Shown: positions 8,876-22,287, numbered from the stretch's first letter. The stretch is DNA of 64,000 nt from Aeromonas enteropelogenes (GCF_000819845.1 NZ_CDCG01000046.1:124001-188000); one strand, 5' to 3'. The notes: generated by a model from the letters alone, not told the origin. Translations and numbers: made by a program.

Positions 8876-10180
8876 TCAACGCTCCCAGTACACCTCTTCC
8901 AGGCTGTCCTCTTTCTCCGGCAGACCGCGGGAGAGACGGGGGCTGCTCTGGGCCAACACCTCGTAGCTGACCCGGTTGGCATATTTGCACACCTGGGCCA
9001 GGGAGGAGTAGGTGAGGAACTCGGAGATGTGCTTGGCGGAGTTGGGCACGTTCATCCGGTGGTAGGAGTTGGCTACCATGTCGTGCAACACGGCGGAAAG
9101 GGCACCGTCGCCCGCACCGTTGGTGTTCTTGATCTTCTCCGGGCCACCCATGTAGGGGGAGATGTGGGAGTAGATGCGCATCGGCTTGCGGCATTTTCTG
9201 CGTGCCATCGGGCGGCTGAACTCATACATGTTGAACTCGGGGATCACCCCCGGCAGCAGGGTATGAGTGGTCTCACGCTTGTAATCCTCGTCGGTGTAGC
9301 TCGCCATGTAGAGGCCGATGGGGCCGGCGGTGCAGAGCACCATGTCAGCCCAGTCGAGGGCCTTGTCGGCGGCACCGAGGGGATCGGCGATGCCGGTCAG
9401 GGCCTCGCCCTCGTCCTCGTTCATCGCCAGCACGGTCACGTTCTCGGCGATGAATTCGCGCCACCACTGGGGATTCTCGTCGATGACGAAGCGGGTACCC
9501 AGGGTCAGTACCACGGGGATGTCGGCCTCACGGGCATAACGCACCGCCGTCATGGCTGCTTCCTTCATGGGGTCGCCGTCATCACCGCGTACCAGATAGG
9601 CGGTGATCACCAGAGCGGAGGCTCCCTTGATCACCTCTTCGGGGATGTGGCGCACGTCCAGCTGATTCATCTTGCCGGCATTGATGCCGAAGCTGCGCTC
9701 GCCACACTCGGTGATGAAGGTGAAGCAGCGACCGATGGGGCCATCCACCGGCTGCAGATAGTCGAGGTTGACACGAGAAGAGGTGTTGCACAGATAACGG
9801 TAGGCATAGCAACCGATCCGGATATCCTGGCTCATTACCCCCAGCAGGATGGAGTGGGAGTCGGCCAGTACCGAGTAGTTGTGGACCGTGTTGCCGATGG
9901 TACCGCCGGCAAATTCGCTCACCACCATGTTGTTGGCCTTGAGCTCGTCGTAGATGCGTTCAGCCACCTCGTCGGTGATCACCACCGAGTGGCCCTTGCT
10001 CAGACCATAGCGAGCCAGAAAGTCATCATCCACATGGGCTTCGATGTCAACCAGGGTCTGATCGATACCCACGACATAGGCTTTGCCCAGTTCGGTGAGT
10101 TGGGCGCTTTGCGAGATCAGGGGATCACGGCGATCGACAGGGAAGTAGTGTTTGGACTTGCGCTGACCGGGAAATTTCAT
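8876..10180 (-). CDS. gsk: Inosine-guanosine kinase
   Basis: PfkB-family kinase that phosphorylates guanosine and inosine to GMP and IMP in purine salvage. The 434 residues equal the length of E. coli Gsk. Visible landmarks are MKFPGQRKSKHYFP at the N-terminus, AGGTIGNTVHNYSVLAD, ALVITAYLVRGDDGDPM, AMNEDEGEALTG and the PfkB anion-hole motif NTNGAGDGALSAVLHDM near the C-terminus. In E. coli gsk also lies near hemH and adk, so local order is partly conserved. Confidence 0.95.
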   Translation of the reverse strand: MKFPGQRKSKHYFPVDRRDPLISQSAQLTELGKAYVVGIDQTLVDIEAHVDDDFLARYGLSKGHSVVITDEVAERIYDELKANNMVVSEFAGGTIGNTVHNYSVLADSHSILLGVMSQDIRIGCYAYRYLCNTSSRVNLDYLQPVDGPIGRCFTFITECGERSFGINAGKMNQLDVRHIPEEVIKGASALVITAYLVRGDDGDPMKEAAMTAVRYAREADIPVVLTLGTRFVIDENPQWWREFIAENVTVLAMNEDEGEALTGIADPLGAADKALDWADMVLCTAGPIGLYMASYTDEDYKRETTHTLLPGVIPEFNMYEFSRPMARRKCRKPMRIYSHISPYMGGPEKIKNTNGAGDGALSAVLHDMVANSYHRMNVPNSAKHISEFLTYSSLAQVCKYANRVSYEVLAQSSPRLSRGLPEKEDSLEEVYWER

Positions 10181-10315
10181 GGCAATGTTCTGTGCTCTGG
10201 GGAAAAGAGGGGCGGGATTTTAACACAATCAGCCGCCCCGAAAAGTCGCCCTGATTAAATTATGGGGTCAGTATAGACAAGGGCTGCAGGGGAAAACGTT
10301 TATTCTTCGCCCAAC

Positions 10316-10346
10316 AAAAAACCACCTCGCCGGGAGGTGGTTTTTG
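10316..10346 (-). terminator. Terminator after the MAPEG gene
   Basis: AAAAACCACCTC pairs with GAGGTGGTTTTT around a short loop. The flanking A/T runs allow bidirectional use between the MAPEG and gsk genes. Confidence 0.75.
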
Positions 10347-10366
10347 TGTACCCAAGGAGGCTATTT

Positions 10367-10753
10367 TCAACTCGCCGACAGCAGCAGCGCCAGCACCGAA
10401 AAGAGTCCCAGGGACAGCCAGAACAGCAGGGTGCCAAACAGCCGCGGCAGATTGGGTGCCTTGGGGATCTGCATGCCGATGGCATGGAGCACCCGACCTG
10501 CCAGCAGCATGCCGCCGCCAAGATGAAGCCACAAGGCCCCCGCCCCGGCCAGCTCGCAGAGGGCCATCAACAGCAGAGTCAAAGGAACATACTCGGCAAA
10601 ATTGCCGTGGGTACGGATCGCCGCCAAGAGCTCTGGCGCCTCCCCTTCCCCTATCATCACCTTGAACTGGGCCCGGCGTTTGACCACCCAGAAGGAGAGC
10701 AGCAGGAACAAGAGCCCCAGCAAGCCTGCATAGAGCAGGGTGATATGGATCAT
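10367..10753 (-). CDS. MAPEG-family membrane protein
   Basis: A 128-residue protein with four hydrophobic segments (about 4-24, 56-75, 78-92 and 105-126). It carries the MAPEG motif RTHGNFAEYVPL (R-x-H-x-N-x-x-E) in the loop before the second helix. MAPEG proteins include membrane glutathione transferases; bacterial members such as YecN are uncharacterised. It ends 40 bp before the stop of hemH on the same strand and could be co-transcribed with it. Confidence 0.88.
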   Translation of the reverse strand: MIHITLLYAGLLGLLFLLLSFWVVKRRAQFKVMIGEGEAPELLAAIRTHGNFAEYVPLTLLLMALCELAGAGALWLHLGGGMLLAGRVLHAIGMQIPKAPNLPRLFGTLLFWLSLGLFSVLALLLSAS

Positions 10754-10793
10754 GCGATCGCTCCTCGTTGATACATCATACTGCCTACCCTCC

Positions 10794-11768
10794 TCACGCC
10801 AGCTCGCGGCAGATGAGGGAGACCATCATGCGGATATGGGCCTGATCGTTGTTGAGGGCAGGAATATAGGCAAACTGCTCTCCACCGGCTTCCATGAAGG
10901 CCTCATGGTTTTGTACCTGGATCTCCTCCAGGGTTTCGAGACAATCGGCGGCAAAGGCCGGGCAGATCACATCGAGCCGCTTGATGCCGCGACCCGGCAA
11001 GCCGGCGACCGTTTCGTCCGTGTAGGGCTTGAGCCACTCCTCCTTGCCAAAACGGGACTGGAAGCTGGCCGTCCACTGCCCCAGCTCCAACCCAAGCGCC
11101 TCCGCCAGCAGGGCGGCCGTGGTGCGGCACTGCTGGCCGTAAGGGTCCCCTTCCTGCTCGTAGCGCTCGGGAATGCCGTGAAAGGACATCAGCAGATGAT
11201 CCCCCTGACCGTGCTGCTCCCAGTGACGGCGCACGCTCATGGCCAGCGCCTGGATGTATTCCGGGTGGGCATGGTAATCACGAATGAGCCGCACCACCGG
11301 CAGGTTGCGCTCTTTTTTCATCGCCTTGGCCCAGGCATCGAACACGGAAGCCGTGGTGCTCACCGAATATTGCGGATAGAGCGGCAACAGGATCACCCGG
11401 TTGACCCCCTTGGCCTTGAGCGCCTGCCAGCCATCCGTCATGGAGGGCGAGCCATAGGTCATGGCCAGCTCCACCGGTACATCCACCCCTTCCCGCTTGA
11501 GCTCCTGCTCCAGCGCGGTGCGCTGCTGCTGGCTGATGACCATCAGGGGTGAGCCCTGATCGGTCCACACCTGCTGGTACAACTTGGCCACCTTGGGCGA
11601 ACGGGTCGGCAAGATGATGCAATGCAGCAGCGGGCACCAGAGGTAGCGAGGCAGATCGACAACCCTGGGGTCATGGAGAAACTGGCTCAGAAAGGCTTTT
11701 ACGGCGGCGGTAGTGGGGGCGGCTGGGGTGCCCAGATTGACCAGCAAGATGCCTGTTTTCGTGGTCAC
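10794..11768 (-). CDS. hemH: Ferrochelatase (GTG start)
   Basis: Inserts ferrous iron into protoporphyrin IX, the last step of heme synthesis, at the inner face of the inner membrane. 324 residues. Family landmarks: KTGILLVNLGTPAAPT at the N-terminus, PLYPQYSVSTTASVFDAW, the metal-site histidine in SFHGIPERY, TFQSRFGKEEWLKPYTDE and CPAFAADCLETLEEI. I place the start at the GTG at 11768, behind AGGAAG, because it aligns with other HemH proteins; an upstream in-frame ATG at 11810 would run through the adk terminator hairpin. It follows adk as in E. coli. Confidence 0.93.
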   Translation of the reverse strand: MTTKTGILLVNLGTPAAPTTAAVKAFLSQFLHDPRVVDLPRYLWCPLLHCIILPTRSPKVAKLYQQVWTDQGSPLMVISQQQRTALEQELKREGVDVPVELAMTYGSPSMTDGWQALKAKGVNRVILLPLYPQYSVSTTASVFDAWAKAMKKERNLPVVRLIRDYHAHPEYIQALAMSVRRHWEQHGQGDHLLMSFHGIPERYEQEGDPYGQQCRTTAALLAEALGLELGQWTASFQSRFGKEEWLKPYTDETVAGLPGRGIKRLDVICPAFAADCLETLEEIQVQNHEAFMEAGGEQFAYIPALNNDQAHIRMMVSLICRELA

Positions 11769-11798
11769 ATTGGCTTCCTGTCTATCTGTCGTGATGCA

Positions 11799-11822
11799 AA
11801 AAGGGCCCATCAGGGCCCTTCT
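11799..11822 (-). terminator. Terminator after adk
   Basis: AAGGGCCC-ATCA-GGGCCCTT stem; on the minus strand followed by TTTTTGC. It separates adk from hemH. Confidence 0.75.
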
Positions 11823-11861
11823 CTTAAATTACCTGATGGTACAGGGTGTCATCGACCGGGC

Positions 11862-12806
<945 letters not shown>

Positions 12807-13592
12807 TCAACAACTGTCAGAAGTGACAGGGAGACCGCTATGAAACCGGAACTGGGGATCCGGCGAGCAGATAAGGTCGGCCTCCAGCCTGCCGAAAAAG
12901 GCCACCCGCTCGCTGATGTCCTCTCCTGCATAGAGCTCGGCCAGCGCCAGATAATCCTGATAGTGGCGCGCCTCGGAGCGCAGCAAGGAGACATAGAAGC
13001 GACCCAGCTCCTCGTCCAGATGGGGGGCCAGCTTGGCGAAACGCTCACAGGAGCGCGCCTCTATGTAGGCGCCGATGATCATCTTGTCGACTATGGTGGC
13101 AGGCTCGTGGGTGCGCACATGTTGCATCAGGCTGCGGGCATAGCGGGAGGCGGTCACGGGGCCGTAGGGGATGTCGCGGGCCGCCATGATCTCCAGCACC
13201 TGCTCGAAGTGGTGCAGCTCCTCCTGAATGAGGCGCACCATGGGAAACAGCAGCGGATTGCGCGCCAGCTCCTCGAACACGGTGCGATCGGACTCCCCCA
13301 TAGTACGTTTGCCGAGGATCTCTGCCTTCTCGGGGATGGCGTCCAGCTCGCGGTAGAATTCCAGCTTGGGCAGCAGGTGGCGCTTGCCCTTGGGCAGGCA
13401 GTAGCGGCGCACCAGGCTGTGAGCGGTGAGCGCAGCCTTGTTCTCGCAGTTGGCATGATCGATGAGCAGGGTCGGCAGGTGGGCGGGATCCCGCGCCATC
13501 TCTACCCACTCATCCGGGGTCTCACAGTGCAAAAACTGGCGCACGGGGGCTAGCAGATCATCCATCTGAACTCTCATCTGATCGGAAAACAT
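12807..13592 (-). CDS. miaE: tRNA-(ms2io6A37) hydroxylase
   Basis: Diiron monooxygenase that hydroxylates the isopentenyl side chain of ms2i6A37 in tRNAs reading UNN codons. 261 residues. Metal-ligand pattern is visible in helices: EELHHFEQVLEIM and RSEARHYQDYLALAELY (ExxH). The start at 13592 is preceded by TAGGAGC. The enzyme is absent from E. coli but known from Salmonella, Pseudomonas and aeromonads. Monocistronic. Confidence 0.9.
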   Translation of the reverse strand: MFSDQMRVQMDDLLAPVRQFLHCETPDEWVEMARDPAHLPTLLIDHANCENKAALTAHSLVRRYCLPKGKRHLLPKLEFYRELDAIPEKAEILGKRTMGESDRTVFEELARNPLLFPMVRLIQEELHHFEQVLEIMAARDIPYGPVTASRYARSLMQHVRTHEPATIVDKMIIGAYIEARSCERFAKLAPHLDEELGRFYVSLLRSEARHYQDYLALAELYAGEDISERVAFFGRLEADLICSPDPQFRFHSGLPVTSDSC

Positions 13593-13700
13593 GGCAGGCT
13601 CCTATGCTAGCGGATCCCGCCGTCACAGCCCACCCCTGCACGCATAAGCGCCGCTTTTTCAAACAGATATCCCCTGCCCTCCCAAGTTGCAGAAACAACA

Positions 13701-13720
13701 ATGGGGGCCAGGGCCCCCAT
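13701..13720 (-). terminator. Terminator after purF
   Basis: ATGGGGGC-CAGG-GCCCCCAT stem; on the minus strand followed by TGTTGTTTC. Confidence 0.65.
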
Positions 13721-13749
13721 ATCATCATCTTTAGCAACGGAGAAAACGT

Positions 13750-15270
13750 TTAACTGCCTTCGTTAAAAATTTCCAGGTTGCTGGTGCCTTCGTGCCACTC
13801 GCGTACCGCCTTGCTGTCATCGTTGCGCAGGGCGTTCAGGTGGTCCAGATAGGATTGATCCACGTCGGCGGTGACATAGTGGCCATTGAACACCGAGGTC
13901 TCGAAGTGGCGCAGCTCCGGGTTGATCTCCCGTACCGCGGCTTCCAGATCTTCCAGATCCTGGAAAATCAGACCGTCAGCACCGATCAGGGCACACACCT
14001 CTTCCACTTCCCGACCATGGGCGATCAGTTCGTTGGCGGTGGGCATGTCGATGCCATAGACGTTGGGGAAGCGGATCTCGGGGGCGGCGGAGGCGAAGTA
14101 AACCTTGGCGGCACCGGCTTCTCGCGCCATCTGGATGATCTGCTCGGAGGTGGTGCCCCGCACGATGGAATCATCCACCAGCAGCACCTTCTTGCCCTTG
14201 AACTCGGAGCTGATAGCATTGAGCTTGCGACGCACCGACTTCTTGCGCTGGGTCTGGCCCGGCATGATGAAGGTACGGCCGATATAGCGGTTCTTCACAA
14301 AGCCCTGACGGTACGGTAGATCCAGGGTGTGGGCTATCTCCAGCGCCACGTCGCAGGAGGTCTCGGGGATGGGGATGACCACATCGATGTCGAGATCTTC
14401 CCACTCGCGGGCGATCTTCTGGCCCAGCTTGCGACCCATGTTGAGGCGGGCGGCGTAGACCGAGACCTTGTCGATGAAGGAGTCGGGACGGGCGAAGTAG
14501 ACATATTCGAAGATGCAGGAGCTCATCTGCGGGTTGTCAGCGCACTGCTCGGAGAAGAGCTGACCCTGCTCGGTGATGTAGATGGCCTCGCCCGGGGCGA
14601 CGTCACGCACGGTTTCAAAACCGATGGCGTCGAGCGCCACGCTCTCGGAGGCGAGCATGTACTCCACCTGACCCTGTTCGTCCTGACGACGGCCGAGGAT
14701 CAGCGGGCGAATACCGTTCGGGTCACGAAAACCGATGAGACCGTGGCCAATCACCAGGGAGACCACCGCATAGGCGCCGCGGATCTGCTGATGGGTCTTG
14801 CGCACTGCGGCGAAGATGTCCGCCGGGGCCAGCGCCATCTTGTCACACAGATCCAGCTCGTGGGCCAGCACGTTCAGCAGCACTTCGGAATCCGAGGTGG
14901 TGTTGATGTGGCGACGGGCCACCTTGAACTGCTGCTCCTTGAGCTCCTTGGCGTTGGTGAGGTTGCCGTTGTGGGCCAGCACCATGCCGTAGGGGGAGTT
15001 CACATAGAAAGGTTGGGCTTCTGCCGCACTGGAGCTGCCTGCGGTGGGATATCTGACATGACCGATGCCGATGTTCCCTTGCAGACGCTGCATGTGGCGC
15101 ACTTCAAACACGTCCTTCACCAGGCCATTGGCCTTGCGTTGCCGGAAGTTTCCACTGTCAATGGTTACGATCCCGGCGGCATCCTGTCCCCTGTGCTGCA
15201 ACACCGTCAAGGCGTCGTAGAGGGCCTGATTGACCGGAGTGGTGCCTACTATACCGACAATACCACACAT
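13750..15270 (-). CDS. purF: Amidophosphoribosyltransferase
   Basis: First committed enzyme of de novo purine synthesis: PRPP + glutamine to phosphoribosylamine. 506 residues. It starts MCGIVGIVG, with Cys2 as the N-terminal nucleophile of the glutaminase domain; RYPTAGSSS and [11 protein letters not shown] follow. The C-terminal phosphoribosyltransferase domain has the PRPP loop [18 protein letters not shown]. It lies 21 bp downstream of cvpA, the conserved cvpA-purF operon. Confidence 0.97.
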   Translation of the reverse strand: MCGIVGIVGTTPVNQALYDALTVLQHRGQDAAGIVTIDSGNFRQRKANGLVKDVFEVRHMQRLQGNIGIGHVRYPTAGSSSAAEAQPFYVNSPYGMVLAHNGNLTNAKELKEQQFKVARRHINTTSDSEVLLNVLAHELDLCDKMALAPADIFAAVRKTHQQIRGAYAVVSLVIGHGLIGFRDPNGIRPLILGRRQDEQGQVEYMLASESVALDAIGFETVRDVAPGEAIYITEQGQLFSEQCADNPQMSSCIFEYVYFARPDSFIDKVSVYAARLNMGRKLGQKIAREWEDLDIDVVIPIPETSCDVALEIAHTLDLPYRQGFVKNRYIGRTFIMPGQTQRKKSVRRKLNAISSEFKGKKVLLVDDSIVRGTTSEQIIQMAREAGAAKVYFASAAPEIRFPNVYGIDMPTANELIAHGREVEEVCALIGADGLIFQDLEDLEAAVREINPELRHFETSVFNGHYVTADVDQSYLDHLNALRNDDSKAVREWHEGTSNLEIFNEGS

Positions 15271-15291
15271 GTCTTTGCTACCTCGAAGTCA

Positions 15292-15780
15292 CTATACCTG
15301 TTTAAGAAAACTCGATGAGTTCAGCATGAACCCGAAAAACCACTGGATGACCGGCTTGAACTCGGGCACCAGTTTGGAGGCCTGCCACCAGTCGCTCTGG
15401 GAGAGGCTGGTAAAGGTATCCATGAAAAAAAGCAGGGCACTGACGATCAGTACCCCGCGAATTGCACCGAAGCAGACCCCCAGCACCCGATCGGTACCAG
15501 AGAGGCCGGTCTTGTCCACCAGCAGGCCCACCACATAGTTCACCACGCTGCCGAGGATCAGAGTCGCCACGAACAGGGCGGCGATGGCCAGGCCGTTGCG
15601 CACCAGGACATCGGAAAAAGAGGTGAAGTAAACGGCGAGATCAGGATAGAAATGGCTGGCAATGAAGAAGGCGACAAACCAGGTGACGAGAGACATGGCT
15701 TCCTTGACGAAGCCGCGCACCAGGCTGATGAGGGCAGAGAAACCGACGATACCGACGATGGCGTAATCAATCCAGACCAT
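15292..15780 (-). CDS. cvpA: CvpA family membrane protein
   Basis: A 162-residue inner-membrane protein with four hydrophobic segments, starting MVWIDYAIVGIVGFSALISL. In E. coli cvpA precedes purF and was named for colicin V production; its loss is linked to envelope sensitivity. The operon with purF is conserved here. A PurR-like operator lies about 40 bp upstream. Confidence 0.93.
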   Translation of the reverse strand: MVWIDYAIVGIVGFSALISLVRGFVKEAMSLVTWFVAFFIASHFYPDLAVYFTSFSDVLVRNGLAIAALFVATLILGSVVNYVVGLLVDKTGLSGTDRVLGVCFGAIRGVLIVSALLFFMDTFTSLSQSDWWQASKLVPEFKPVIQWFFGFMLNSSSFLKQV

Positions 15781-15816
15781 AGAAAAAGATGTCCTGCGAA
15801 ATTGCGGCGCAGTCTA

Positions 15817-15832
15817 ACAAAAACGATTGCGC
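15817..15832 (-). promoter_or_regulatory. Candidate PurR operator upstream of cvpA-purF
   Basis: ACAAAAACGATTGCGC matches the PurR palindrome ACGCAAACGTTTGCGT at 12 of 16 positions, including the central ACG-TTGCG half. It is in the expected place for an operon that PurR represses in E. coli. No PurR gene is in the window. Confidence 0.4.
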
Positions 15833-15922
15833 AATGCTTGATAAAATTGTGTTACATGTTCAAAGAAGCGCCGGTTGCGCAGATTTATTCACGATAAAAA
15901 CGGTTGACCGGCGCCAAAATGC

Positions 15923-15951
15923 ACAACGCCATGGCATGGCCATGGCGTTGT
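15923..15951 (-). terminator. Terminator-like palindrome after serS
   Basis: Perfect 13-bp inverted repeat ACAACGCCATGGC/GCCATGGCGTTGT with a 3-nt loop, just past the serS stop. On the minus strand it is followed only by GCATTTTGG, a short T-run. Confidence 0.55.
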
Positions 15952-15967
15952 CGTTACCAGCGCGAAC

Positions 15968-17567
<1,600 letters not shown>

Positions 17568-18905
17568 TCAGGGGCGCCGTTTATTGGGACTCTGTCGGTC
17601 CAGATCATGGAGATAATCGAGCTTCTGGGCAATCTGCTTCTCAAGGCCGCGATCGGTGGGCTGATAGTACCGTTTGCCGGCAAGCTCGGGCGGGAAATAC
17701 TCCTCGCCGGCGGCATAGGCACCGGGCTCGTCGTGGGCATAACGGTACTCGGCGCCATAGCCGAGCTCGCTCATCAGCCTGGTCGGGGCGTTGCGAAGGT
17801 GCACCGGCACCTCGAAATCGGGCAGATTCCTGGCATCCACCAGCGCTGCCTTCCAGGCGGTGTAGACCGCATTGCTCTTGGGCGCGCAGGCGAGGTAGAC
17901 GATCGCCTGGGCGATGGCCCGCTCCCCTTCCGCCGGTCCCACGCGATGAAAACAATCCCAGGCGGACAGGGCCACCTGCATGGCGCGCGGATCGGCATTG
18001 CCCACGTCTTCCGAGGCAATCGCCAGCAGGCGACGAGCGATGTAGAGGGGATCGCAACCGGCGCTCACCATGCGGGCATACCAGTAAAGCGCCGCATCGG
18101 GGGCCGAACCGCGGATCGATTTGTGCACCGCCGAGATGAGGTCATAGAAGTGGTCGCCCTTGTTGTCAAAGCGCGCTACGTGCTCCCCCACCACGGCGGC
18201 GAGCAGAGCGCTGTCGATCTGCTTGTGGCCGCCAGCGTCCTGTTCGGCCATGTCGGCCAACAGCTCCAGATAGTTGAGGGACTTGCGCCCGTCCCCATCC
18301 ACAGCCTTGGCCAGTGCCTCCTTCACCCCGGGGGCGAAGGTGAGCGCCGGATCATTGAGGCCACGGGGATCCGTCATCGCCTGATCGATCATGGCGAGGA
18401 TGTCATCCTCTTCAAGCCTTTTGAGCAGATAGACCCGGGCCCGGGAGAGCAGTGCGTTGTTGAGCTCGAACGAGGGATTTTCGGTGGTGGCGCCGATGAA
18501 GGTGATGGTGCCATCTTCGATATGGGGCAGGAACACATCCTGCTGGCTCTTGTTGAAGCGGTGCACCTCGTCCACAAACAGGATGGTGCGCACCCCGCGC
18601 CAGCTGTTTTCTTTGGCCTTGTCGATGGCGGCGCGGATCTCCTTGATGCCGGAGGTGACAGCCGAAACCCGCTCCACCTCGGCCTGGCAGTAGTGGGCTA
18701 CCAGTTCGGCCAGCGTGGTCTTGCCAGTCCCGGGCGGCCCCCACAGGATCATGGAGTGGCAGTGGCCCGCCAGGATCGCCTTGCGCAGGGGCTTGTCAGG
18801 CCCGAGGATATGCTGTTGGCCGATATACTGGTCAAGGTTTTGCGGCCGCATCCGGGCCGCCAGCGGACGAAAATCCGACGAGAAATCCAGCGACAGATTG
18901 CTCAT
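17568..18905 (-). CDS. rarA: Replication-associated recombination protein A (AAA+ ATPase)
   Basis: RarA/MgsA acts at stalled replication forks with SSB and RecA. 445 residues. Landmarks: [16 protein letters not shown], Walker [16 protein letters not shown], Walker [16 protein letters not shown], sensor 1 [21 protein letters not shown]. The start at 18905 (MSNLSLDF) shares its A with the lolA stop (TGATG), so translation is probably coupled to lolA. A longer reading into lolA is not credible. Confidence 0.95.
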   Translation of the reverse strand: MSNLSLDFSSDFRPLAARMRPQNLDQYIGQQHILGPDKPLRKAILAGHCHSMILWGPPGTGKTTLAELVAHYCQAEVERVSAVTSGIKEIRAAIDKAKENSWRGVRTILFVDEVHRFNKSQQDVFLPHIEDGTITFIGATTENPSFELNNALLSRARVYLLKRLEEDDILAMIDQAMTDPRGLNDPALTFAPGVKEALAKAVDGDGRKSLNYLELLADMAEQDAGGHKQIDSALLAAVVGEHVARFDNKGDHFYDLISAVHKSIRGSAPDAALYWYARMVSAGCDPLYIARRLLAIASEDVGNADPRAMQVALSAWDCFHRVGPAEGERAIAQAIVYLACAPKSNAVYTAWKAALVDARNLPDFEVPVHLRNAPTRLMSELGYGAEYRYAHDEPGAYAAGEEYFPPELAGKRYYQPTDRGLEKQIAQKLDYLHDLDRQSPNKRRP

Positions 18906-19525
18906 CAGCGTTGATCGTCCAGCTCGACCCCCTTCGGGATCTTGAACACGAACTCGTTGCCCTTGAGCACCGGCTTGCGGTTGAAGCTGCTCAAAGTGAA
19001 CTCGCTCCACTGCCCCTGGGCCTCTTTCACGTCGAAGCGGCTGATGTTGTCCTGGCGATCGAAAGTGACGCGGAAGGAGGCGATCAGCTCATCCTGGTTG
19101 CGGCTGGTGACGGTATAGACATCCCCCTGCCGGGTCACGTCATAGTTCTTCCAGAATTTGTCGTCATTGCCCGCGATCAGGATGAAGGGGGTATTGAGCA
19201 CCGCATCTTGCAATTTGAGGGCGGTGACCTGCTCGACGAAGGGGTCATAGACCCACACATCCTTGCCGTCAGCCACGATCAGGCTCTCGTCCGGTGAGGT
19301 GGTGTGCCAGTTGAAGCGATTGGGGCGCTGCACCAGCAGGGTGCCGCTGGCCTTTTGCAGCTCCTTGCCCTTGCTGTCGTAGACGGTCTGGGCAAACTTG
19401 GCGGAGAAGAGGCTCACCCCCGCCAGTTTCTGCTTGAGATCGCTGGCCGCATCGGCCCACGCCTGGCTGCTGGCCACCAGCAGCACGGTTCCCATCAACA
19501 GTTGTTTTTTCATCAGGCTTTTCAT
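18905..19525 (-). CDS. lolA: Outer-membrane lipoprotein carrier protein
   Basis: Periplasmic chaperone that carries lipoproteins from LolCDE to LolB. About 206 residues from 19525. The start has GAGAG upstream; a second in-frame ATG at 19513 (MKKQLLMG) is possible. The signal peptide is cleaved after AWA, giving [10 protein letters not shown] as in E. coli. [22 protein letters not shown] and [13 protein letters not shown] are family hallmarks. It overlaps rarA by one base and follows ftsK. Confidence 0.94.
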   Translation of the reverse strand: MKSLMKKQLLMGTVLLVASSQAWADAASDLKQKLAGVSLFSAKFAQTVYDSKGKELQKASGTLLVQRPNRFNWHTTSPDESLIVADGKDVWVYDPFVEQVTALKLQDAVLNTPFILIAGNDDKFWKNYDVTRQGDVYTVTSRNQDELIASFRVTFDRQDNISRFDVKEAQGQWSEFTLSSFNRKPVLKGNEFVFKIPKGVELDDQR

Positions 19526-19586
19526 AAAACGCTCTCGATAAAAGGCCACGCCCGGTGAGGGCATGGCCAGGATAGTAGGATGAGAC

Positions 19587-22085
19587 TCAGTCACGCACCG
19601 GTGGTGGCGCCAACACGTCGCGCTGGCCATTGCCACCCGGCGAACTGACGATGCCCTGGTTCTCCATCTGCTCGATGAGACGGGCCGCCCGGTTGTAACC
19701 GATCTTGAACTTGCGCTGCACGCTGGAGGTGGAACCGCGGCGCGACTCCACCACGAAGGCCACCGCCTCGTCGAACAGGGGATCAAGCTCTTCGTCGCCA
19801 CCACCGCCATATTCGCCGCTGCCACCTTCGCCGCCCGACTCTCCGGAGAGGATCTCGTCGATATAATCCGGCTCGCCGCGCAGTTTCCAGTCCGCCACCA
19901 CCTTGTGTACCTCGTGGTCATCGACGAAAGCGCCGTGAACCCGGGTCGGGTTGGAGGTGCCAGCCGGCATGTAGAGCATGTCGCCCATGCCGAGCAGGGA
20001 TTCGGCGCCCCCCTGATCCAGGATGGTGCGCGAGTCTATTTTGCTCGATACCTGGAACGAGATGCGGGTCGGAATGTTGGCCTTGATAAGACCGGTGATC
20101 ACATCCACCGATGGACGCTGGGTCGCGAGGATGAGGTGAATACCGGCCGCCCGCGCCTTCTGGGCGATACGGGCAATGAGCTCTTCCACCTTCTTGCCGA
20201 CGATCATCATCATGTCGGCAAACTCGTCCACCACCACCACGATATGGGGCAGTTTTTCAAGCTCGGGCGGGGTTTCGTCCATGGAGTCACCCGGACGCCA
20301 CAGCGGATCCAGCAGGGGGTCACCCGCCTCGATGGCCGCCAGTATCTTGTCGTTGTAGCCCTTGAGGTTGCGCACCCCGACCGCCGACATCAGCTTGTAG
20401 CGACGCTCCATCTCGCCCACGCACCAGCGCAGGGCATTGGCGGCGTCCTTCATGTCGGTGACCACCTCGGTCAACAGATGCGGAATGCCTTCGTAGACCG
20501 ACAGCTCCAGCATCTTGGGGTCGATCATGATGAAACGCAGATCTTCAGGCGATGACTTGTAGAGCATGGAGATGATCATGGTGTTCACCCCCACCGATTT
20601 ACCCGAGCCGGTGGTACCGGCCACCAGCAGGTGCGGCATCTTGGCGAGGTTCACCACCACGGGGGAGCCGGCAATGTCCTGGCCAAGGCCCATGGTCAAC
20701 GGATTGTGGCTGTCGCGGAAGGCTTCGCAATCGAGGGTCTCGCGCAGGTAGACGGTCTGGCGTACCCGGTTGGGTAGCTCGATCCCCACATAGGTCTTGC
20801 CCGGGATCACCTCCACCACCCGCACGCTGCTGGCCGAGAGAGAACGGGCCAGATCGCGGGACAGGTTGGTGATCTTGCTCGCCTTCATGCCAGGGGCCAG
20901 ATCCAGTTCGAAACGGGTGATGACGGGGCCCGGATAGACGCCGACTACCTTGGCCTGGACGTTGTAGTCGGCGAGTTTCGCCTCCACCAGACGGCCCATG
21001 CGCTCCAGCTCGTCCTTGCTCATCATCTGGGTTCTGGCCGGGGGACGGTCCAGCAGCTCGAGACTTGGCAGCGGCGGCAGGTTGGCTTGCACGCGGCGTT
21101 TGGCTTTGCCGGGCGTGGCGGCAACCGGCGCGGCCGGCTCCTCGTCATCCCCTTCCGCCCAGGGCAGGTCGAGATCATCGTCGCCATCGGCCATTGCCAG
21201 CGCGGGCTGACGACGGGCATTGGCGACGACGCTGCGCTTGGGCTTGGGTGCAGGTTCATCTTCAAACCGGGGTTCGAACTCGAAGGTGTCGTCATCGAGC
21301 TCCGGCAGCCACTCTTCCTGTGACGCCTTCTGGTTTTTCCCTTTGGGACGGCGACCCCAGTTGCTGTGCGGCTCGGCGTCGTCCTCCTCATCAAAGGCGA
21401 TGTTGCCAACATTCCCTTCCAGCAATGGATCCGGCCCCTCGTTGCGAGGCTGGCGCCAGCCGCCGGTCAACCAGCGACCCAGGGTCGTCGGGAAGTGATA
21501 GATGGCGCCGACTGACCCGGTGCAGGCGGCACCGATCCGCTCCACGATGGTGAGCCAGGACCAGCCGGTAAACAGGGTGATGCCGGTCGCCACGAAGCAG
21601 AGCAGCAACAGGTTGGCCCCAACGCCGCCAAACAGCGGCACCACGGCGGTGGCGATCACATCCCCCACCAGGCCACCGGCGGAGAAATTCTGCATGTCAT
21701 TGAAATTCATGCTGGCAATGGCCGACATACCGAGCACGGTGAGGATGAAACCTATGACTCGCACCCCCAGAGTGAGGTAATCCACATCGAGCAGACGACT
21801 CGGGCGCCACAACAGGCTCCAGCCCAGCAGTACAACCAGAGGAGGAACCAGGTAGGAAAAGGCCCCGAAGGTGAACATGGTGATATCGGCCAGCCAGGCC
21901 CCGGCACTACCGGCGAGGTTTTTCACCTCCCCTTGCCAGGAGGTTTGGGACCAGCCGGGATCGGCGGGGTGGTAGGACAACAGGGCAAGCAGAAGATAGG
22001 CAGCCATCAGGGTGATGGCGATCAAGACGGCTTCGAAGATCCGTTGTGTACCTGATAAAGGAGTAAACAGCTTTTTATCGGCCAA
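19587..22085 (-). CDS. ftsK: DNA translocase FtsK (TTG start favoured)
   Basis: Septal DNA pump that aligns chromosome dimers for XerCD and helps assemble the divisome. About 832 residues, much shorter than E. coli FtsK (1329) because the linker is short (about 200-370, rich in Asp/Glu/Pro). Four N-terminal membrane segments, then the motor with Walker [17 protein letters not shown], Walker [14 protein letters not shown] and the C-terminal gamma winged helix ([21 protein letters not shown]) that reads KOPS. The TTG at 22085 has a perfect AAAGGAG seven bases upstream. The in-frame ATG at 22109 would add 8 residues but has no ribosome-binding site, so I favour TTG. Confidence 0.93.
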   Translation of the reverse strand: MADKKLFTPLSGTQRIFEAVLIAITLMAAYLLLALLSYHPADPGWSQTSWQGEVKNLAGSAGAWLADITMFTFGAFSYLVPPLVVLLGWSLLWRPSRLLDVDYLTLGVRVIGFILTVLGMSAIASMNFNDMQNFSAGGLVGDVIATAVVPLFGGVGANLLLLCFVATGITLFTGWSWLTIVERIGAACTGSVGAIYHFPTTLGRWLTGGWRQPRNEGPDPLLEGNVGNIAFDEEDDAEPHSNWGRRPKGKNQKASQEEWLPELDDDTFEFEPRFEDEPAPKPKRSVVANARRQPALAMADGDDDLDLPWAEGDDEEPAAPVAATPGKAKRRVQANLPPLPSLELLDRPPARTQMMSKDELERMGRLVEAKLADYNVQAKVVGVYPGPVITRFELDLAPGMKASKITNLSRDLARSLSASSVRVVEVIPGKTYVGIELPNRVRQTVYLRETLDCEAFRDSHNPLTMGLGQDIAGSPVVVNLAKMPHLLVAGTTGSGKSVGVNTMIISMLYKSSPEDLRFIMIDPKMLELSVYEGIPHLLTEVVTDMKDAANALRWCVGEMERRYKLMSAVGVRNLKGYNDKILAAIEAGDPLLDPLWRPGDSMDETPPELEKLPHIVVVVDEFADMMMIVGKKVEELIARIAQKARAAGIHLILATQRPSVDVITGLIKANIPTRISFQVSSKIDSRTILDQGGAESLLGMGDMLYMPAGTSNPTRVHGAFVDDHEVHKVVADWKLRGEPDYIDEILSGESGGEGGSGEYGGGGDEELDPLFDEAVAFVVESRRGSTSSVQRKFKIGYNRAARLIEQMENQGIVSSPGGNGQRDVLAPPPVRD

Positions 22086-22092
22086 ACTCCGG

Positions 22093-22099
22093 CTCCTTT
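22093..22099 (-). promoter_or_regulatory. Ribosome-binding site that decides the ftsK start
   Basis: AAAGGAG, 7 nt before a TTG codon. It lies inside the reading frame that would start at the ATG at 22109, which itself has only CCTGCATTAC before it. Confidence 0.6.
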
Positions 22100-22287
22100 C
22101 TGAAAACATGTAATGCAGGAAATAAGGGGGGCTAGTATCCCCGAAAAGCCCACCGATTGTCAGCCCGTGTCTGCTATGGGCACGCCATCTTTGCACGCCG
22201 CGCAACAAGAAGAAACGAGCGGACCGGCCGCTCGTTTCTGACTGTCATGGTGTCTCATATGGACAAGATACCACGGCATAACCTGCT

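Noticed and set aside
8867-10258. A 463-codon frame antisense to gsk
   Set aside because: Shadow of a well-identified kinase gene; composition typical of antisense frames.
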